Notes: generated by a model from the letters alone, not told the origin. A stretch of DNA of 48,150 bases from Aquisalibacillus elongatus (GCF_003843875.1 NZ_RKRF01000001.1:1-48150), one strand, 5' to 3'. Shown: positions 34,895 to 43,631, counted from the stretch's first letter. A program made the numbers and translations.

Positions 34895-34923
34895 GCATAT
34901 TAAGACAAGTCGTCTCATATAGT
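34895..34923 (+). promoter_or_regulatory. SigE-type sporulation promoter upstream of ydcC
   Basis: GCATATT and CATATAGT are separated by 14 bp. The -35 fully fits the SigE consensus KMATATT, and the -10 differs from CATACANT at one position. It lies 108 bp before the ydcC start codon. Confidence 0.65.
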
Positions 34924-34926
34924 GTA

Positions 34927-34969
34927 TTGCGGGGTAACAAATGATCCAATGTGCACATTGTCACCGCAA
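34927..34969 (+). other. Dyad/hairpin in the ydcC leader
   Basis: Imperfect arms TTGCGGGGTAACAA and TTGTCACCGCAA enclose a perfect 14-bp palindrome CAATGTGCACATTG (34947-34960). It begins about where the SigE-type promoter would start transcription. It has no T-run and so is not a terminator. Confidence 0.45.
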
Positions 34970-35030
34970 CACGAATAGATCGCTTGTTCCAAAGAATAAG
35001 TAACGATTATGAGGCGAAGGAGTTGTCTGA

Positions 35031-36053
35031 ATGAAAGGAAAACTAGTGCTCTTCATTTTACTCTTGTCAATGGTAGGGCTGCTTGCGGCATGTGGGGAAA
35101 ATACGGCTGATGATGTTGTCAATTCACTGAACAAAAAAGTGGAGGACATGCAGAGCTTCAAAGCAACTGCAGAAATGGAGATAGAAACAGGTGAAGAACC
35201 ACAAAAATTTGATGTACAAGTCTGGCATAAGAAAGATGATTACTATAAAGTCATTTTAGAGAATGAGCTGGACGAAAAAGGGAACCAAGTTATCTTAAGA
35301 AATGACGAAGGTGTTTTTGTATTAACTCCTTCCATCAACAAAAGTTACAAGTTCCAAAACGATTGGCCGAAGCAGCACAGCCAACCATATTTATTAAATT
35401 CATTAGTATCAGATATTAATAATGACTCTGATCGTGAATTTAAAAGCACAGAGAATTTCTATGAGTTTACGGTAAAAACGAACTATAAAGGTAATCAACA
35501 GTTACCGACTCAAAAGATCTACTTCCATAAGAAAACCCATGAACCAGCACATGTTCGTGTGTTGAACTCTCAAAACGAGACAATGGTAAAAGTAGATTTC
35601 ACAGAATTTGAGATGAATGCTGAAATGACTGAAGATGAATTTGACACGGAAAGAAACCTGGCTGAAGGCACGATTAGTGTCCCAACGATGTCAGAGTTAG
35701 AAGAACAGTCAATGTCAGTTTATTATCCAACGAATTTACCTGAAGGTGTTGAGTTTACAAACGAAGAAGTGATTTCGTTTGATGGTGGCGAGCGATCGAT
35801 TTTAAGTTATGAAGGTGACAAGCATTTCACATTGATGCAGGAAATGTATAATGCTGGGTTCCCTACCTCAGTTGAAGTGCCGGTATATGCAAAAGGTGAA
35901 ATGGTTGATTTAGGATTCACAACGGGTCATTTAACAAATAACACCCTTGAGTGGCAGCAAGATGGAATGAGTTTTGTGTTAGCAAGTGATTCGTTAACAG
36001 TCGCTGAGATGGTTGAAGTCGCAAAGTCGGTTCAAACCCAAGCGATGAAATAA
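35031..36053 (+). CDS. YdcC-like lipoprotein (LolA-like fold)
   Basis: A 340-aa lipoprotein. The signal peptide ends at LLAAC (about residue 21), so it is anchored outside the membrane. The mid part (about 25-215) resembles LolA/LppX-type lipoprotein carrier folds (VEDMQSFKATAEMEIET, EGVFVLTPSINKSYKF). The C-terminal part (about 230-340) looks like a DUF4367-type domain (YYPTNLPEGVEF). The match to Bacillus YdcC rests on this pattern and on position between acpS and alr. Clostridial GerS is a distant relative. ATG 35031 follows AAGGAGTTG. A SigE-type promoter upstream suggests expression during sporulation. Confidence 0.86.
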   Translation: MKGKLVLFILLLSMVGLLAACGENTADDVVNSLNKKVEDMQSFKATAEMEIETGEEPQKFDVQVWHKKDDYYKVILENELDEKGNQVILRNDEGVFVLTPSINKSYKFQNDWPKQHSQPYLLNSLVSDINNDSDREFKSTENFYEFTVKTNYKGNQQLPTQKIYFHKKTHEPAHVRVLNSQNETMVKVDFTEFEMNAEMTEDEFDTERNLAEGTISVPTMSELEEQSMSVYYPTNLPEGVEFTNEEVISFDGGERSILSYEGDKHFTLMQEMYNAGFPTSVEVPVYAKGEMVDLGFTTGHLTNNTLEWQQDGMSFVLASDSLTVAEMVEVAKSVQTQAMK

Positions 36054-36070
36054 AATGACATTACGAACCC

Positions 36071-36110
36071 AATTACCCGTAATATCCAATATATTATGGG
36101 TAATTTTTTT
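36071..36110 (+). terminator. Terminator of ydcC
   Basis: A 15-bp stem with one G-U pair (36071-36085 and 36091-36105) is followed by seven T residues. Confidence 0.88.
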
Positions 36111-36136
36111 GTTTTATTTGAGTAGAGGTATATTTC

Positions 36137-36460
36137 GTTGTTGTATTGTGAGGAGCGAGAGGCGGCGACTCCAGGTCGGCTAAATGCGGCCACGTCCTGT
36201 GGCCAACGCCGACACTAGAACGTCCAGTTCGTCGCGGGAACAGCACGCGCCGAGGGGCCACAGGATGTGGGTCAGTTCGGCGTTGCAACAAATACTACTT
36301 GTTTAGCATCCTTGAAATAGTTTGCGCCGAGTAATCGCAGGCGCAGGACGTTGCGAACTTAGCCGAACATCCTCAATGTACCGAAATGATAGTGAGCTTT
36401 GGGAAGTTGAGGCCGTGCCCGCGGAAAGCGTCCGCCGGTAGCGGATCACAATACAGCAAC
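36137..36460. mobile_element. GC-rich inverted-repeat element (MITE- or REP-like), 324 bp
   Basis: The ends are GTTGTTGTATTGTGA (36137-36151) and TCACAATACAGCAAC (36446-36460), which are inverted repeats matching at 14 of 15 positions. The interior is clearly richer in G+C than the genes around it. It contains internal dyads, for example 36190-36204 with 36256-36270 (one mismatch), and no plausible gene. The right part (GGAAAGCGTCCGCCGGTAGC) recalls a dispersed intergenic repeat I have met in Bacillaceae genomes. No target duplication is evident. The remaining stretch 36461-36571 holds only the alr leader. Confidence 0.7.
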
Positions 36461-36571
36461 TCAGTGTAAGACTGTTATCATTATTTTTCCAACGGCCGTT
36501 TTATTGACAATTAAATCGACGAACTAAGATAATAAAATTATAGATAATACGAAATAGAAGAGGGTTTAGGT

Positions 36572-37690
36572 ATGAATAAATCTGCATATCATCGAGACAC
36601 TTGGGCCGAAATAGACTTACAAGCTATTAAGCATAATGTCGTAGAAATGAAAAATCATTTAAATAACAAGGAAGTATTTGCAGTTGTTAAAGCAGATGCT
36701 TATGGCCATGGAGAAAAAGAGGTAGCTGAAGCGGCCTTAAACGCAGGCGCATCACGATTAGCAGTCGCGGTATTTGATGAAGCCCTCAGATTACGCGAAC
36801 ATTTTCCGGAAGTCCCGATTCTAGTCATGGGTTGGACTGCCCCTCAATATGTTCGATTAGCAGCTCAAAATAATATTACCTTAACGGCCTTTCAAACGGA
36901 ATGGGTTAATCAGGCTAAATCTTATTTGAAGGGTGAGCCTCTTTCAATCCACCTCAAAGTTGATACTGGAATGGGACGAATAGGTATAAGAAGTGTGGAA
37001 GAAGCATATGATGTAATTAGAGCGTGTGATAACACTAGTATTAAAATCACAGGTGTTTTCACACATTTTGCAACGGCAGATGAATCCGACTTGCTATATT
37101 ATCAACAACAGCTCGGAGCATTTAAGCAGTGGTTAAAGCAAGTGAAGCCACACCTCCCAGATGACCTTACCGTGCATATTGGAAATTCAGCCGCCGCAAT
37201 GAGATTTCCAGATGATATGTATGATGGTGTACGCTTCGGGATAAGCATGTATGGCTTGTATCCATCTCCTACTGTTAAAGGAGAACAGCCTATTAAATTA
37301 AAACCAGCATTCAGTCTATATAGTCGATTAATTCATGTTAAAAAAGTTCATAAAGGTGATGCCATCAGTTACGGAGCCACATATAAAGCACAGGATGAAG
37401 AGTGGATTGGTACGATTCCAATTGGCTATGGTGATGGGTGGATTCGTAAACTTCAAGATTTCAGTGCATTAGTAGACGGTAATAAATGTCCTATTGTCGG
37501 ACGGATTTGCATGGATCAATCTATGATAAAACTTAATCGACCTTATGAACTAGGAACTAAGGTGACTCTAATAGGTGAAGACCAGAATGCTTTTGTCTCA
37601 ATGGATGATGCGGCGGAACATTTAGAGACGATTAACTATGAAATACCTTGCATTTTGGGCCAACGAATTCCTAGATTTTATATAACTTAA
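36572..37690 (+). CDS. alr: Alanine racemase
   Basis: A 372-aa PLP enzyme that interconverts L- and D-alanine for peptidoglycan. The PLP lysine K40 is in VVKADAYGHG, and the second catalytic residue Y267 is in ISYGATY. WAEIDLQAIKHNV at the N terminus and GRICMDQSMI near residue 308 are typical. ATG 36572 follows AGAGGGTTTAGG. It sits at the conserved place ahead of the ndoAI/ndoA pair. The inverted-repeat element separates it from ydcC, so it probably has its own promoter. Confidence 0.95.
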   Translation: MNKSAYHRDTWAEIDLQAIKHNVVEMKNHLNNKEVFAVVKADAYGHGEKEVAEAALNAGASRLAVAVFDEALRLREHFPEVPILVMGWTAPQYVRLAAQNNITLTAFQTEWVNQAKSYLKGEPLSIHLKVDTGMGRIGIRSVEEAYDVIRACDNTSIKITGVFTHFATADESDLLYYQQQLGAFKQWLKQVKPHLPDDLTVHIGNSAAAMRFPDDMYDGVRFGISMYGLYPSPTVKGEQPIKLKPAFSLYSRLIHVKKVHKGDAISYGATYKAQDEEWIGTIPIGYGDGWIRKLQDFSALVDGNKCPIVGRICMDQSMIKLNRPYELGTKVTLIGEDQNAFVSMDDAAEHLETINYEIPCILGQRIPRFYIT

Positions 37691-37752
37691 GTACTTTTTA
37701 ATGACAAAAGTTAACAAATTCCCGTTTTAAAGCGACTTTTTTCCATTTTTTC

Positions 37753-37782
37753 TTTACGAATCATGGAGAAGAATGCTATGAT
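37753..37782 (+). promoter_or_regulatory. SigA-type promoter of the ndoAI-ndoA pair
   Basis: TTTACG and TATGAT are separated by 18 bp, about 43 bp before the antitoxin start codon. Confidence 0.6.
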
Positions 37783-37825
37783 ATAAGTTAGATTTGCTGC
37801 GCGAAAATTGCTGGGGGTGTAATGA

Positions 37826-38104
37826 ATGTCTGAATCTTCGAAGGAAATTGTATTAAGGCTTCCTGAATCATTACTAAGTGAATGTGACAGCCTAGTAGAG
37901 AATAGCGAAGAGTTAGATCGTGAAACACTAATCATGCAAGCGGTCAACACTTATGTTCAAGAAGAAAAGAAACGTAAGATTAAAGACAAGATGCGCCGTG
38001 GTTATGTTGAAATGAAGAATATCAACTTAGGAATAGCATCTGAAGCATTTGAAGCCGAAGAGGAGGCTGAAACCACTCTAGAGCGCTTAGTGAGTGGGGT
38101 GTAA
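37826..38104 (+). CDS. ndoAI: Antitoxin EndoAI (MazE-like, ribbon-helix-helix)
   Basis: A 92-aa antitoxin of the CopG/RHH type. The N-terminal strand and helices ([40 protein letters not shown]) form the DNA-binding dimer. The acidic C terminus (residues 68-88) is expected to block the NdoA toxin. ATG 37826 follows GGGGGTG. It lies 5 bp upstream of ndoA, as in B. subtilis, and probably autoregulates the pair. Confidence 0.92.
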   Translation: MSESSKEIVLRLPESLLSECDSLVENSEELDRETLIMQAVNTYVQEEKKRKIKDKMRRGYVEMKNINLGIASEAFEAEEEAETTLERLVSGV

Positions 38105-38109
38105 TTAAT

Positions 38110-38460
38110 TTGTACGTAAAACGTGGCGACGTCTATTATGCGGATCTGACTCCAGTGGTAGGATCTGAACAAGGCGGTGTTCGCCCAGTACTCATCATAC
38201 AAAATAATATCGGTAATCGTTTTAGTCCAACAGTCATTGTGGCTGCTATTACAGCCCAGATTCAAAAGGCAAAACTGCCTACTCATGTTGAGATTGATTC
38301 CAGTAAGTATAAGTTTGAACGTGATTCAGTCGTCTTATTGGAACAAATTCGAACGATTGACAAGCAGCGTTTAACAGATAAGATTACAACGCTAGATGAA
38401 CATTTGATGAAGCAAGTAGACGAAGCATTACAAATCAGTTTAGGATTAATGGATTTATAA
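38110..38460 (+). CDS. ndoA: mRNA interferase EndoA (MazF family toxin)
   Basis: A 116-aa PemK/MazF endoribonuclease. Its start [30 protein letters not shown] is near-canonical for Firmicute MazF, and [20 protein letters not shown] (about 43-62) carries the conserved Thr. B. subtilis EndoA cuts RNA at UACAU; the same specificity is likely but not shown here. The TTG start lies after the TAATTAA spacer, with the site in the end of ndoAI (GTGGGGTG). A strong terminator follows. Confidence 0.95.
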   Translation: MYVKRGDVYYADLTPVVGSEQGGVRPVLIIQNNIGNRFSPTVIVAAITAQIQKAKLPTHVEIDSSKYKFERDSVVLLEQIRTIDKQRLTDKITTLDEHLMKQVDEALQISLGLMDL

Positions 38461-38464
38461 TTAG

Positions 38465-38507
38465 AGAACCTAGTGTTAATGATAACACTAGGTTCTTATA
38501 TTTTTGT
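38465..38507 (+). terminator. Terminator of ndoAI-ndoA
   Basis: A perfect 14-bp stem (38465-38478 and 38483-38496) is followed by ATATTTTTG. It separates the toxin pair from the rsb-sigB operon. Confidence 0.85.
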
Positions 38508-38620
38508 GTAAATTAAGTTTTATTTACAATTTACGCCGTTAATCTGAAAAATATAGCGAATTTTTACGAATAGTGTTAAATTTATACTAAGACTTCTATT
38601 ATATTTGGGGGTAAATAGAA

Positions 38621-39493
38621 ATGAATCCGGAGTATCAAGATATCTTATTAGCGCACAGTAATGACATCATACATAGATGGATGAACGAGCTTGAAGACAG
38701 TAAACTCAAGGAATACAAATCCACTATTTCTGATGAAATGATCGAACAAGTTAACCGTGAATTTGTAAACATGATCTTTGACAAGCTGAAAAATGACTCT
38801 TCACGAGAGAGTATCGAACAGTTCTCAGAGCGAATCGTTAACTTAGGGTGGCCATTAGGTTATTTAACTGGTGGAATGCAATCGTTTAGAAGTATTTGCA
38901 TTCGTACGCTTATCGAAAAAATCGACCGTCATGACCCAGAAACGTTCCTGCAAGTAATGGATGATGTTAACCAGTGGGTTGATCCGATTAAAAACGAGCT
39001 AATCGATGCTTATTCGTCTAATTGGTCTAACATTATTTCACTTCAAAAGGTTGCGCTACAAGAGCTATCAGCACCGTTGATTCCTGTCATGGATGGTGTG
39101 ACCATCATGCCATTAGTTGGCACTATTGATACGGACCGTGCAAAACTAATTATGGAGAACTTATTAGATGGTGTTATCAAGAACCGAGCAGACGTAGTTT
39201 TAATCGATATTACTGGGGTGCCGGTGGTTGATACAATGGTTGCTCACCATATTATTCAAGCAGCTGAAGCAGTTCGATTAATTGGTGCAACGTGTATCCT
39301 GGTTGGTATTCGCCCTGAAATTGCGCAAACGATCGTCAATCTTGGAATTGATTTAGATAAATTCCCAACGAAGAGCACTCTAAAACGTGGGTTTGAAAAA
39401 GCATTAGAAATGACCGATCGACAAGTTATTAAGACGAACGATCATGACGACAAAGTAGTTGACGATATTATTCAGTCAATTGATAAGGAGTGA
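38621..39493 (+). CDS. rsbR: Stressosome protein RsbR
   Basis: A 290-aa stressosome scaffold and sensor. The N-terminal globin-like helical domain spans about 1-140 and the C-terminal STAS domain about 150-275. The two threonines phosphorylated by RsbT in B. subtilis RsbRA are at the same numbers: T171 in GTIDTDRAK and T205 in [12 protein letters not shown] 38621 follows TGGGGGTAA. It is the first gene of the eight-gene rsb-sigB operon. The signal sensed by the N-domain is unknown. Confidence 0.95.
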   Translation: MNPEYQDILLAHSNDIIHRWMNELEDSKLKEYKSTISDEMIEQVNREFVNMIFDKLKNDSSRESIEQFSERIVNLGWPLGYLTGGMQSFRSICIRTLIEKIDRHDPETFLQVMDDVNQWVDPIKNELIDAYSSNWSNIISLQKVALQELSAPLIPVMDGVTIMPLVGTIDTDRAKLIMENLLDGVIKNRADVVLIDITGVPVVDTMVAHHIIQAAEAVRLIGATCILVGIRPEIAQTIVNLGIDLDKFPTKSTLKRGFEKALEMTDRQVIKTNDHDDKVVDDIIQSIDKE

Positions 39494-39498
39494 ACAAA

Positions 39499-39858
39499 AT
39501 GAGGATCCCTATTTTAAAATTACAAGACTATTTATTAGTATCCGTTCAAATAGAATTAGATGACCAAACGGCGATGCAATTTCAAGAAGATTTATTAAAT
39601 AAAATTCATGAATCAGGTGCAACGGGGGTTGTGGTTGATTTAACATCAGTTGAAATTATTGACTCTTTTATTGCTAAAGTTTTAGGAGATGTTGTTTCTA
39701 TGGCTGAACTCATGGGGGCGAAGGTTGTCTTTACTGGTATTCAACCAGCTGTTTCGATGACGTTAATCGACCTTGGTATTCACTTGAAGAATGTCCAAAC
39801 TGCCCTTGATCTTGAACAAGGCTTAGTAAAGCTTAAGCAAGAATTGGAGGAGAAGTGA
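39499..39858 (+). CDS. rsbS: Stressosome STAS protein RsbS
   Basis: A 119-aa single-STAS antagonist that holds RsbT in the stressosome. The phosphorylation serine is S56 in [14 protein letters not shown] (S59 in B. subtilis). ATG 39499 is chosen because AAGGAG lies 8 nt upstream; an in-frame GTG at 39490 overlaps that site and the rsbR stop. The end overlaps the rsbT start by one base (TGATG). Confidence 0.95.
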   Translation: MRIPILKLQDYLLVSVQIELDDQTAMQFQEDLLNKIHESGATGVVVDLTSVEIIDSFIAKVLGDVVSMAELMGAKVVFTGIQPAVSMTLIDLGIHLKNVQTALDLEQGLVKLKQELEEK

Positions 39859-40259
39859 TGAAAGGGGCCTTAACTACTGTACCAATTTATAAAGAGTGGG
39901 ATATCGTAGGTGCCAGACAATCAGGCCGAAATATGGCTAAAGATTTGGGGTTTAGTACAGTCGACCAGGCCCGTATTGCAACAGCAATATCTGAGTTAGC
40001 CAGAAATATTTATTTGTACGCTGGACAAGGCGAAGTATCTTTCGAAGAAGTACAAGGTGATACACCTGTCGGCTTAAAAATTATTGCGAAGGATAACGGC
40101 CCTGGTATTGATCAAATTAGTAAAGTATTAGAAGACGGTTACTCAACTTCTGGAGGGCTAGGCGCTGGTCTGCCAGGAGTTAAGAGATTAATGGATGATT
40201 TTGATATTGTTTCAAATGAAAACGGAACGACTGTAACAGTTGTGATGTGGTTAAGGTAA
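39858..40259 (+). CDS. rsbT: Serine/threonine switch kinase RsbT
   Basis: A 133-aa GHKL-type kinase. The N box ATAISELARNIYLYA (about 41-55), the G1 box DNGPGI (about 78-83) and the glycine-rich lid GLGAGLPGVKRLMDDF (about 96-111) are present. It phosphorylates RsbS and RsbR, then leaves the stressosome to activate the phosphatase RsbU. ATG 39858 follows GGAGGAG at 5 nt. An in-frame GTG immediately before is too close to the site. Confidence 0.95.
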   Translation: MKGALTTVPIYKEWDIVGARQSGRNMAKDLGFSTVDQARIATAISELARNIYLYAGQGEVSFEEVQGDTPVGLKIIAKDNGPGIDQISKVLEDGYSTSGGLGAGLPGVKRLMDDFDIVSNENGTTVTVVMWLR

Positions 40260-40274
40260 GTGAGGTGATGAAGC

Positions 40275-41285
40275 TTGAGCTCAACAAGGCAGAATATAAA
40301 TAACTACAAAGAATTGCTCGAGCAGTATATAAACACGATGGATGAAGCTTCTCTGTATCAAGCGGAGCAATATAGTAAGGCATCAATTCAACATAACGTA
40401 TCACCAGATAAAATTATTGAAGAGCACTACAAAGCCCTTGTTGAATTGTTTCCAAACTTAGATGAGCGAGTTAAGGCTTCTTTTCAATTCTTAATTCAAA
40501 CCATGATTAGTTATAGCGTTAACTATCAACAAACTGAGGAATTAAGGGAGAAGCAGCTTGAATTGAAAACGGAAATTGATGTTGCAGCTAATATGCAAAA
40601 CACATTGCTTAGTACCGATGTTCCTAAAGTTGAGAACATTGATATTGGTGCGAAATCAGTTCCTGCGAAATTAATGAATGGTGACTATTATCATTTTGTT
40701 CAAGATGATGAAGGTAACATTGGTACAGCGATTGCGGATGTCATTGGTAAAGGCATACCAGCTGCTTTTTTTATGTCAATGATTAAATATGCGATGGAAA
40801 GTTTCCCTGAAGACCGAATGTATCCAAAAATCATTTTAGAACTCCTTAATAGAGTGGTGGAACGAAATGTTGAGTCTGGTATGTTTGTCACAATGTTTTA
40901 CGGGTTATATGATATAAACAAACATGAGTTTTATTACGCAACAGCAGGCCATGAACCAGGTTTTATTTATCGTTCACAAATACAAGCATTTGAAGAAATT
41001 GATGCTAAAGGGCTTTTACTCGGTGTAAAAAAAGACACAAAGTATAATCAATACGTGACACATATTCAGCAAGGGGATATGATTGTTCTACTAACTGATG
41101 GTGTAACGGAATGTCGAAGCGGCGATCGTTTTATTGAGCGTGAAGAAGTGCTTGAAGTGATTGACCAGTATAAGGAGCAAAGTGCACAAAATATTGTCGA
41201 TAATGTTTATAAATATCTTGAACGTTTGCAAGATTTCAAGTTAAGAGATGATTTTACCTTGTTAATTTTAAAAAGAAATTCATAG
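40275..41285 (+). CDS. rsbU: PP2C-type phosphatase RsbU
   Basis: A 336-aa protein. The N-terminal helical RsbT-binding domain (about 1-85: YKELLEQYINTMDEASLYQAEQ) leads through a linker (KTEIDVAANMQNTLL) to a PP2C/SpoIIE domain (about 120-336: NGDYYHF, IADVIGKGIPAAFFMSMIKYAM, DGVTECRSG). It dephosphorylates RsbV-P during environmental stress. The TTG start at 40275 has GAGGTGA at 6 nt; the nearby ATG at 40268 is in another frame and ends after 11 codons. Confidence 0.94.
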   Translation: MSSTRQNINNYKELLEQYINTMDEASLYQAEQYSKASIQHNVSPDKIIEEHYKALVELFPNLDERVKASFQFLIQTMISYSVNYQQTEELREKQLELKTEIDVAANMQNTLLSTDVPKVENIDIGAKSVPAKLMNGDYYHFVQDDEGNIGTAIADVIGKGIPAAFFMSMIKYAMESFPEDRMYPKIILELLNRVVERNVESGMFVTMFYGLYDINKHEFYYATAGHEPGFIYRSQIQAFEEIDAKGLLLGVKKDTKYNQYVTHIQQGDMIVLLTDGVTECRSGDRFIEREEVLEVIDQYKEQSAQNIVDNVYKYLERLQDFKLRDDFTLLILKRNS

Positions 41286-41290
41286 TACAT

Positions 41291-41315
41291 GTTTAATCTT
41301 CTTTATTTCGGGTAC
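41291..41315 (+). promoter_or_regulatory. SigB autoregulatory promoter ahead of rsbV
   Basis: GTTTAA and GGGTAC are separated by 13 bp, a near-perfect SigB consensus, 33 bp before the rsbV start codon. The same position is used in B. subtilis, giving positive feedback of rsbV-rsbW-sigB-rsbX. Confidence 0.88.
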
Positions 41316-41347
41316 ACAAGAATTAGCGACTAATAGGGGGAGATTGT

Positions 41348-41677
41348 ATGAATTTGCATATTGAAGGCTATCAAGAAGATGGCGTCTACGTGCTTAAATT
41401 ATCTGGTGAAGTTGATGCTTATACCGCACCTGAATTAAAGGAACGTTTATTAGATTTATTAAATGAGGACGGAACGGAAGTAAAAATTGACTTAGAAAAA
41501 GTTAACTACATGGATAGTACGGGTTTAGGCGTTTTTATTAGCGGATTAAAGACGTCTAATGAACTAAACAGTACGTTTAAATTAGTGAACTTGCAGGATA
41601 ACGTATATCGCCTCTTTAATATTACTGGATTAAATGAGGTTATGGATATTGAAAACACAATTAGAGGTGGTATGTAA
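41348..41677 (+). CDS. rsbV: Anti-sigma factor antagonist RsbV
   Basis: A 109-aa STAS protein that, when unphosphorylated, binds RsbW and frees SigB. The phosphorylation site is S57 in NYMDSTGLGVF. ATG 41348 follows TAGGGGGAGA. The stop overlaps the rsbW start by one base (TAATG). It is preceded by the SigB promoter. Confidence 0.96.
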   Translation: MNLHIEGYQEDGVYVLKLSGEVDAYTAPELKERLLDLLNEDGTEVKIDLEKVNYMDSTGLGVFISGLKTSNELNSTFKLVNLQDNVYRLFNITGLNEVMDIENTIRGGM

Positions 41678-42156
41678 TGACTAAGCCATTTGATTTTGTA
41701 GAAATGAAGTTACCGGCGAAACCAGAATACGTCGGAGTTCTAAGGTTAACAATCTCAGGTGTAGCCAATCGAATGGGCTTCTCTTATGAAGATATAGAAG
41801 ATTTAAAAGTAGCTCTATCGGAGGCTATTACTAATGCTGTTAAACATGCCTATTTCGAAGACGATCAAGGTGAAGTTACAGTTGGTTTTGCACTCTATGA
41901 AGACCGCCTGGAAGTCATGGTAGCAGATTATGGCGATAGCTTTGATTTAGATAAAATTAAAGAAGATATTGGACCATATGATCGTGATATGCCAATAGAC
42001 AACATGAAAGAAGGAGGTTTCGGTCTTTTCTTAATTGATGCCCTAATGGACAAAGTAGAGATTAACAATAACTACGGTGTAATTGTTGTAATGACTAAGT
42101 ACTTGCAAGAAAATGAGGTGGGGCAAAATGACGACCAAATCTCAACCACACAATAA
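41677..42156 (+). CDS. rsbW: Anti-sigma factor and kinase RsbW
   Basis: A 159-aa GHKL kinase that binds SigB and phosphorylates RsbV. The N box LSEAITNAVKHAY (about 48-60), the G1-like DYGDSFD (about 87-93) and the lid GGFGLFLIDALMD (about 112-124) are present. The gene overlaps sigB by 29 bp, so the two are translated in a coupled way, as usual for this pair. Confidence 0.96.
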   Translation: MTKPFDFVEMKLPAKPEYVGVLRLTISGVANRMGFSYEDIEDLKVALSEAITNAVKHAYFEDDQGEVTVGFALYEDRLEVMVADYGDSFDLDKIKEDIGPYDRDMPIDNMKEGGFGLFLIDALMDKVEINNNYGVIVVMTKYLQENEVGQNDDQISTTQ

Positions 42157-42916
42157 TGAAGATGAAATCTACGAACTAATAAACCAACTCAGACAATCTC
42201 CAGACGATGAACTTATTCAGGAAAGAATAGTTTTAAAATACGAAAACCTAGTACACTCAATTGCTAAAAAATACTCGAAAAATTCCTCTATTCATGAAGA
42301 TTTAGTTCAAGTAGGGATGGTTGGATTGATCGCCGCAGTCCGACGTTATGATGAAACCTATGGTAAATCATTTGAATCATTTGCGATCCCGACCATGATC
42401 GGTGAAATCAAACGTTATATCCGAGATAAAACGTGGAGTGTTCATGTTCCACGTCGCATTAAAGAATTAGGTCCAAAAATTAAAAAAGCAAACGAAGAAC
42501 TAACGACCGAAAATCAAGATGCTCCTTCTGTTGAACAAATCGCAGCTTACCTTGACGTTTCCCAAGAAGAAGTATTAGAAGCTATGGAAATGGGACAAAG
42601 TTACAATGCCTTGTCTGCAGACCGTTCTATTGAAGCGGATTCTGATGGAAGTACAGTGACAATTTTAGACATTGTCGGATCTGAAGATGATGGGTATGAA
42701 CAAACAGATTATAAACTGTTAGTCGAGAAACTATTACCAATTCTCTCTGACCGGGAACAAGATATTCTGAAATGTACGTTTTTTGAAAACCTAAGCCAAA
42801 AAGAAACAGGTGAGAAGTTAGACTTATCGCAAATGCACGTATCCAGGCTTCAAAGGCGAGCACTTCGTAAATTAAGAGAGTCCTTGTCTGAAGAAGATTT
42901 GGAGGTACTGTTTTGA
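42128..42916 (+). CDS. sigB: General stress sigma factor SigB
   Basis: A 262-aa sigma-70 family protein of the SigB/F/G group. Region 2 (about 45-115) includes IHEDLVQVGMVGLIAAVRRYDETYG and FESFAIPTMIGEIKRYIRDKTW, region 3 the VHVPRRIKELGPKIKKA segment, and region 4 (about 200-255) LLPILSDREQDILKCTFFENLSQKETG with helix-turn-helix QMHVSRLQRRALRKLRE (parts quoted). ATG 42128 is chosen because GAGGTGGGG lies at proper spacing; five more in-frame codons upstream lack a site. SigB-type promoters are seen at 41291 and 27437 (minus strand). Confidence 0.96.
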   Translation: MTTKSQPHNNEDEIYELINQLRQSPDDELIQERIVLKYENLVHSIAKKYSKNSSIHEDLVQVGMVGLIAAVRRYDETYGKSFESFAIPTMIGEIKRYIRDKTWSVHVPRRIKELGPKIKKANEELTTENQDAPSVEQIAAYLDVSQEEVLEAMEMGQSYNALSADRSIEADSDGSTVTILDIVGSEDDGYEQTDYKLLVEKLLPILSDREQDILKCTFFENLSQKETGEKLDLSQMHVSRLQRRALRKLRESLSEEDLEVLF

Positions 42917-43518
42917 CCGAAAGTAAAGACCGTATGGAAGTCGCGACGTTTGATCAAGCAAAAAAAGGTAACTACTACTCAGGTGATAGTTATTTTTATA
43001 TCGAGTTAGAAGACTTCTTTATATGTGTCTTAGCTGATGGCTTAGGCAGTGGGGAAGTTGCAAAAACTTCTTCAGAGGCCGTTATAGAAGTGGTCCGTCA
43101 AAATCTTCACGAGCCTTTAGATACGTTGTTAGATAAGTGTAACGAAGTGTTCTTCTCAAATGAGAAGCGTGGTTGTGTTATAGGCTTATTGAAAGTAGAT
43201 TATTCAAAAGATAGATATTCTTATATATCGTTCGGTAATATTGGGATTATAGTGGTGCCTGTCGAAGGCAAAAAGAGACGAAACATCCCAGTTTCCGGTT
43301 ATTTATCAGGTGTTCCATTAAATGCAAAAGTCCATCATGGTGAATTAAAACCAGGAACTGTCTTTTTTATGTTCTCAGACGGCGTGAATGAGCGACAATT
43401 AACAAATGAATTTTATAGTCATCGCTCAATGTCATTGACCATTGAATGGTACTCACTTCAAGAGACGTTATCAATGGATGATGATACGACGTTAATTGCG
43501 ATGAAATTTATAGAATGA
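42913..43518 (+). CDS. rsbX: Negative feedback phosphatase RsbX
   Basis: A 201-aa PP2C-like phosphatase that removes phosphate from RsbS and RsbR to reset the stressosome. Motifs CVLADGLGSGEVAKTSSEAV (about 33-52), YISFGNIGI and FFMFSDGVNERQ (about 153-164) are present. The TTG start overlaps the sigB stop (TTGA) and has GGAGG at 7 nt. It is the last gene of the operon. Confidence 0.94.
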   Translation: MTESKDRMEVATFDQAKKGNYYSGDSYFYIELEDFFICVLADGLGSGEVAKTSSEAVIEVVRQNLHEPLDTLLDKCNEVFFSNEKRGCVIGLLKVDYSKDRYSYISFGNIGIIVVPVEGKKRRNIPVSGYLSGVPLNAKVHHGELKPGTVFFMFSDGVNERQLTNEFYSHRSMSLTIEWYSLQETLSMDDDTTLIAMKFIE

Positions 43519-43562
43519 AAGCTTCAACGTTAAAAATTAAGAAGGACGTTGAGGCTTTTTTT
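43519..43562 (+). terminator. Terminator of the rsb-sigB operon
   Basis: A 12-bp stem with G-U pairing (43519-43530 and 43546-43557) is followed by seven T residues. Confidence 0.85.
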
Positions 43563-43631
43563 AATGGATGTGGATTTTTGGTACAATAAGAAGGTGAGTT
43601 TGTCCTAAGTGACTGATGAGGAGGAAATATT

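Noticed and set aside
36094..36291. 65-codon minus-strand frame in the GC-rich region
   Set aside because: It lies across the ydcC terminator and inside the inverted-repeat element. Long frames arise easily in GC-rich non-coding repeats, and there is no ribosome site.
38177..38374. Alternative frame inside ndoA
   Set aside because: The MazF frame is clearly conserved, and the alternative has no ribosome site.
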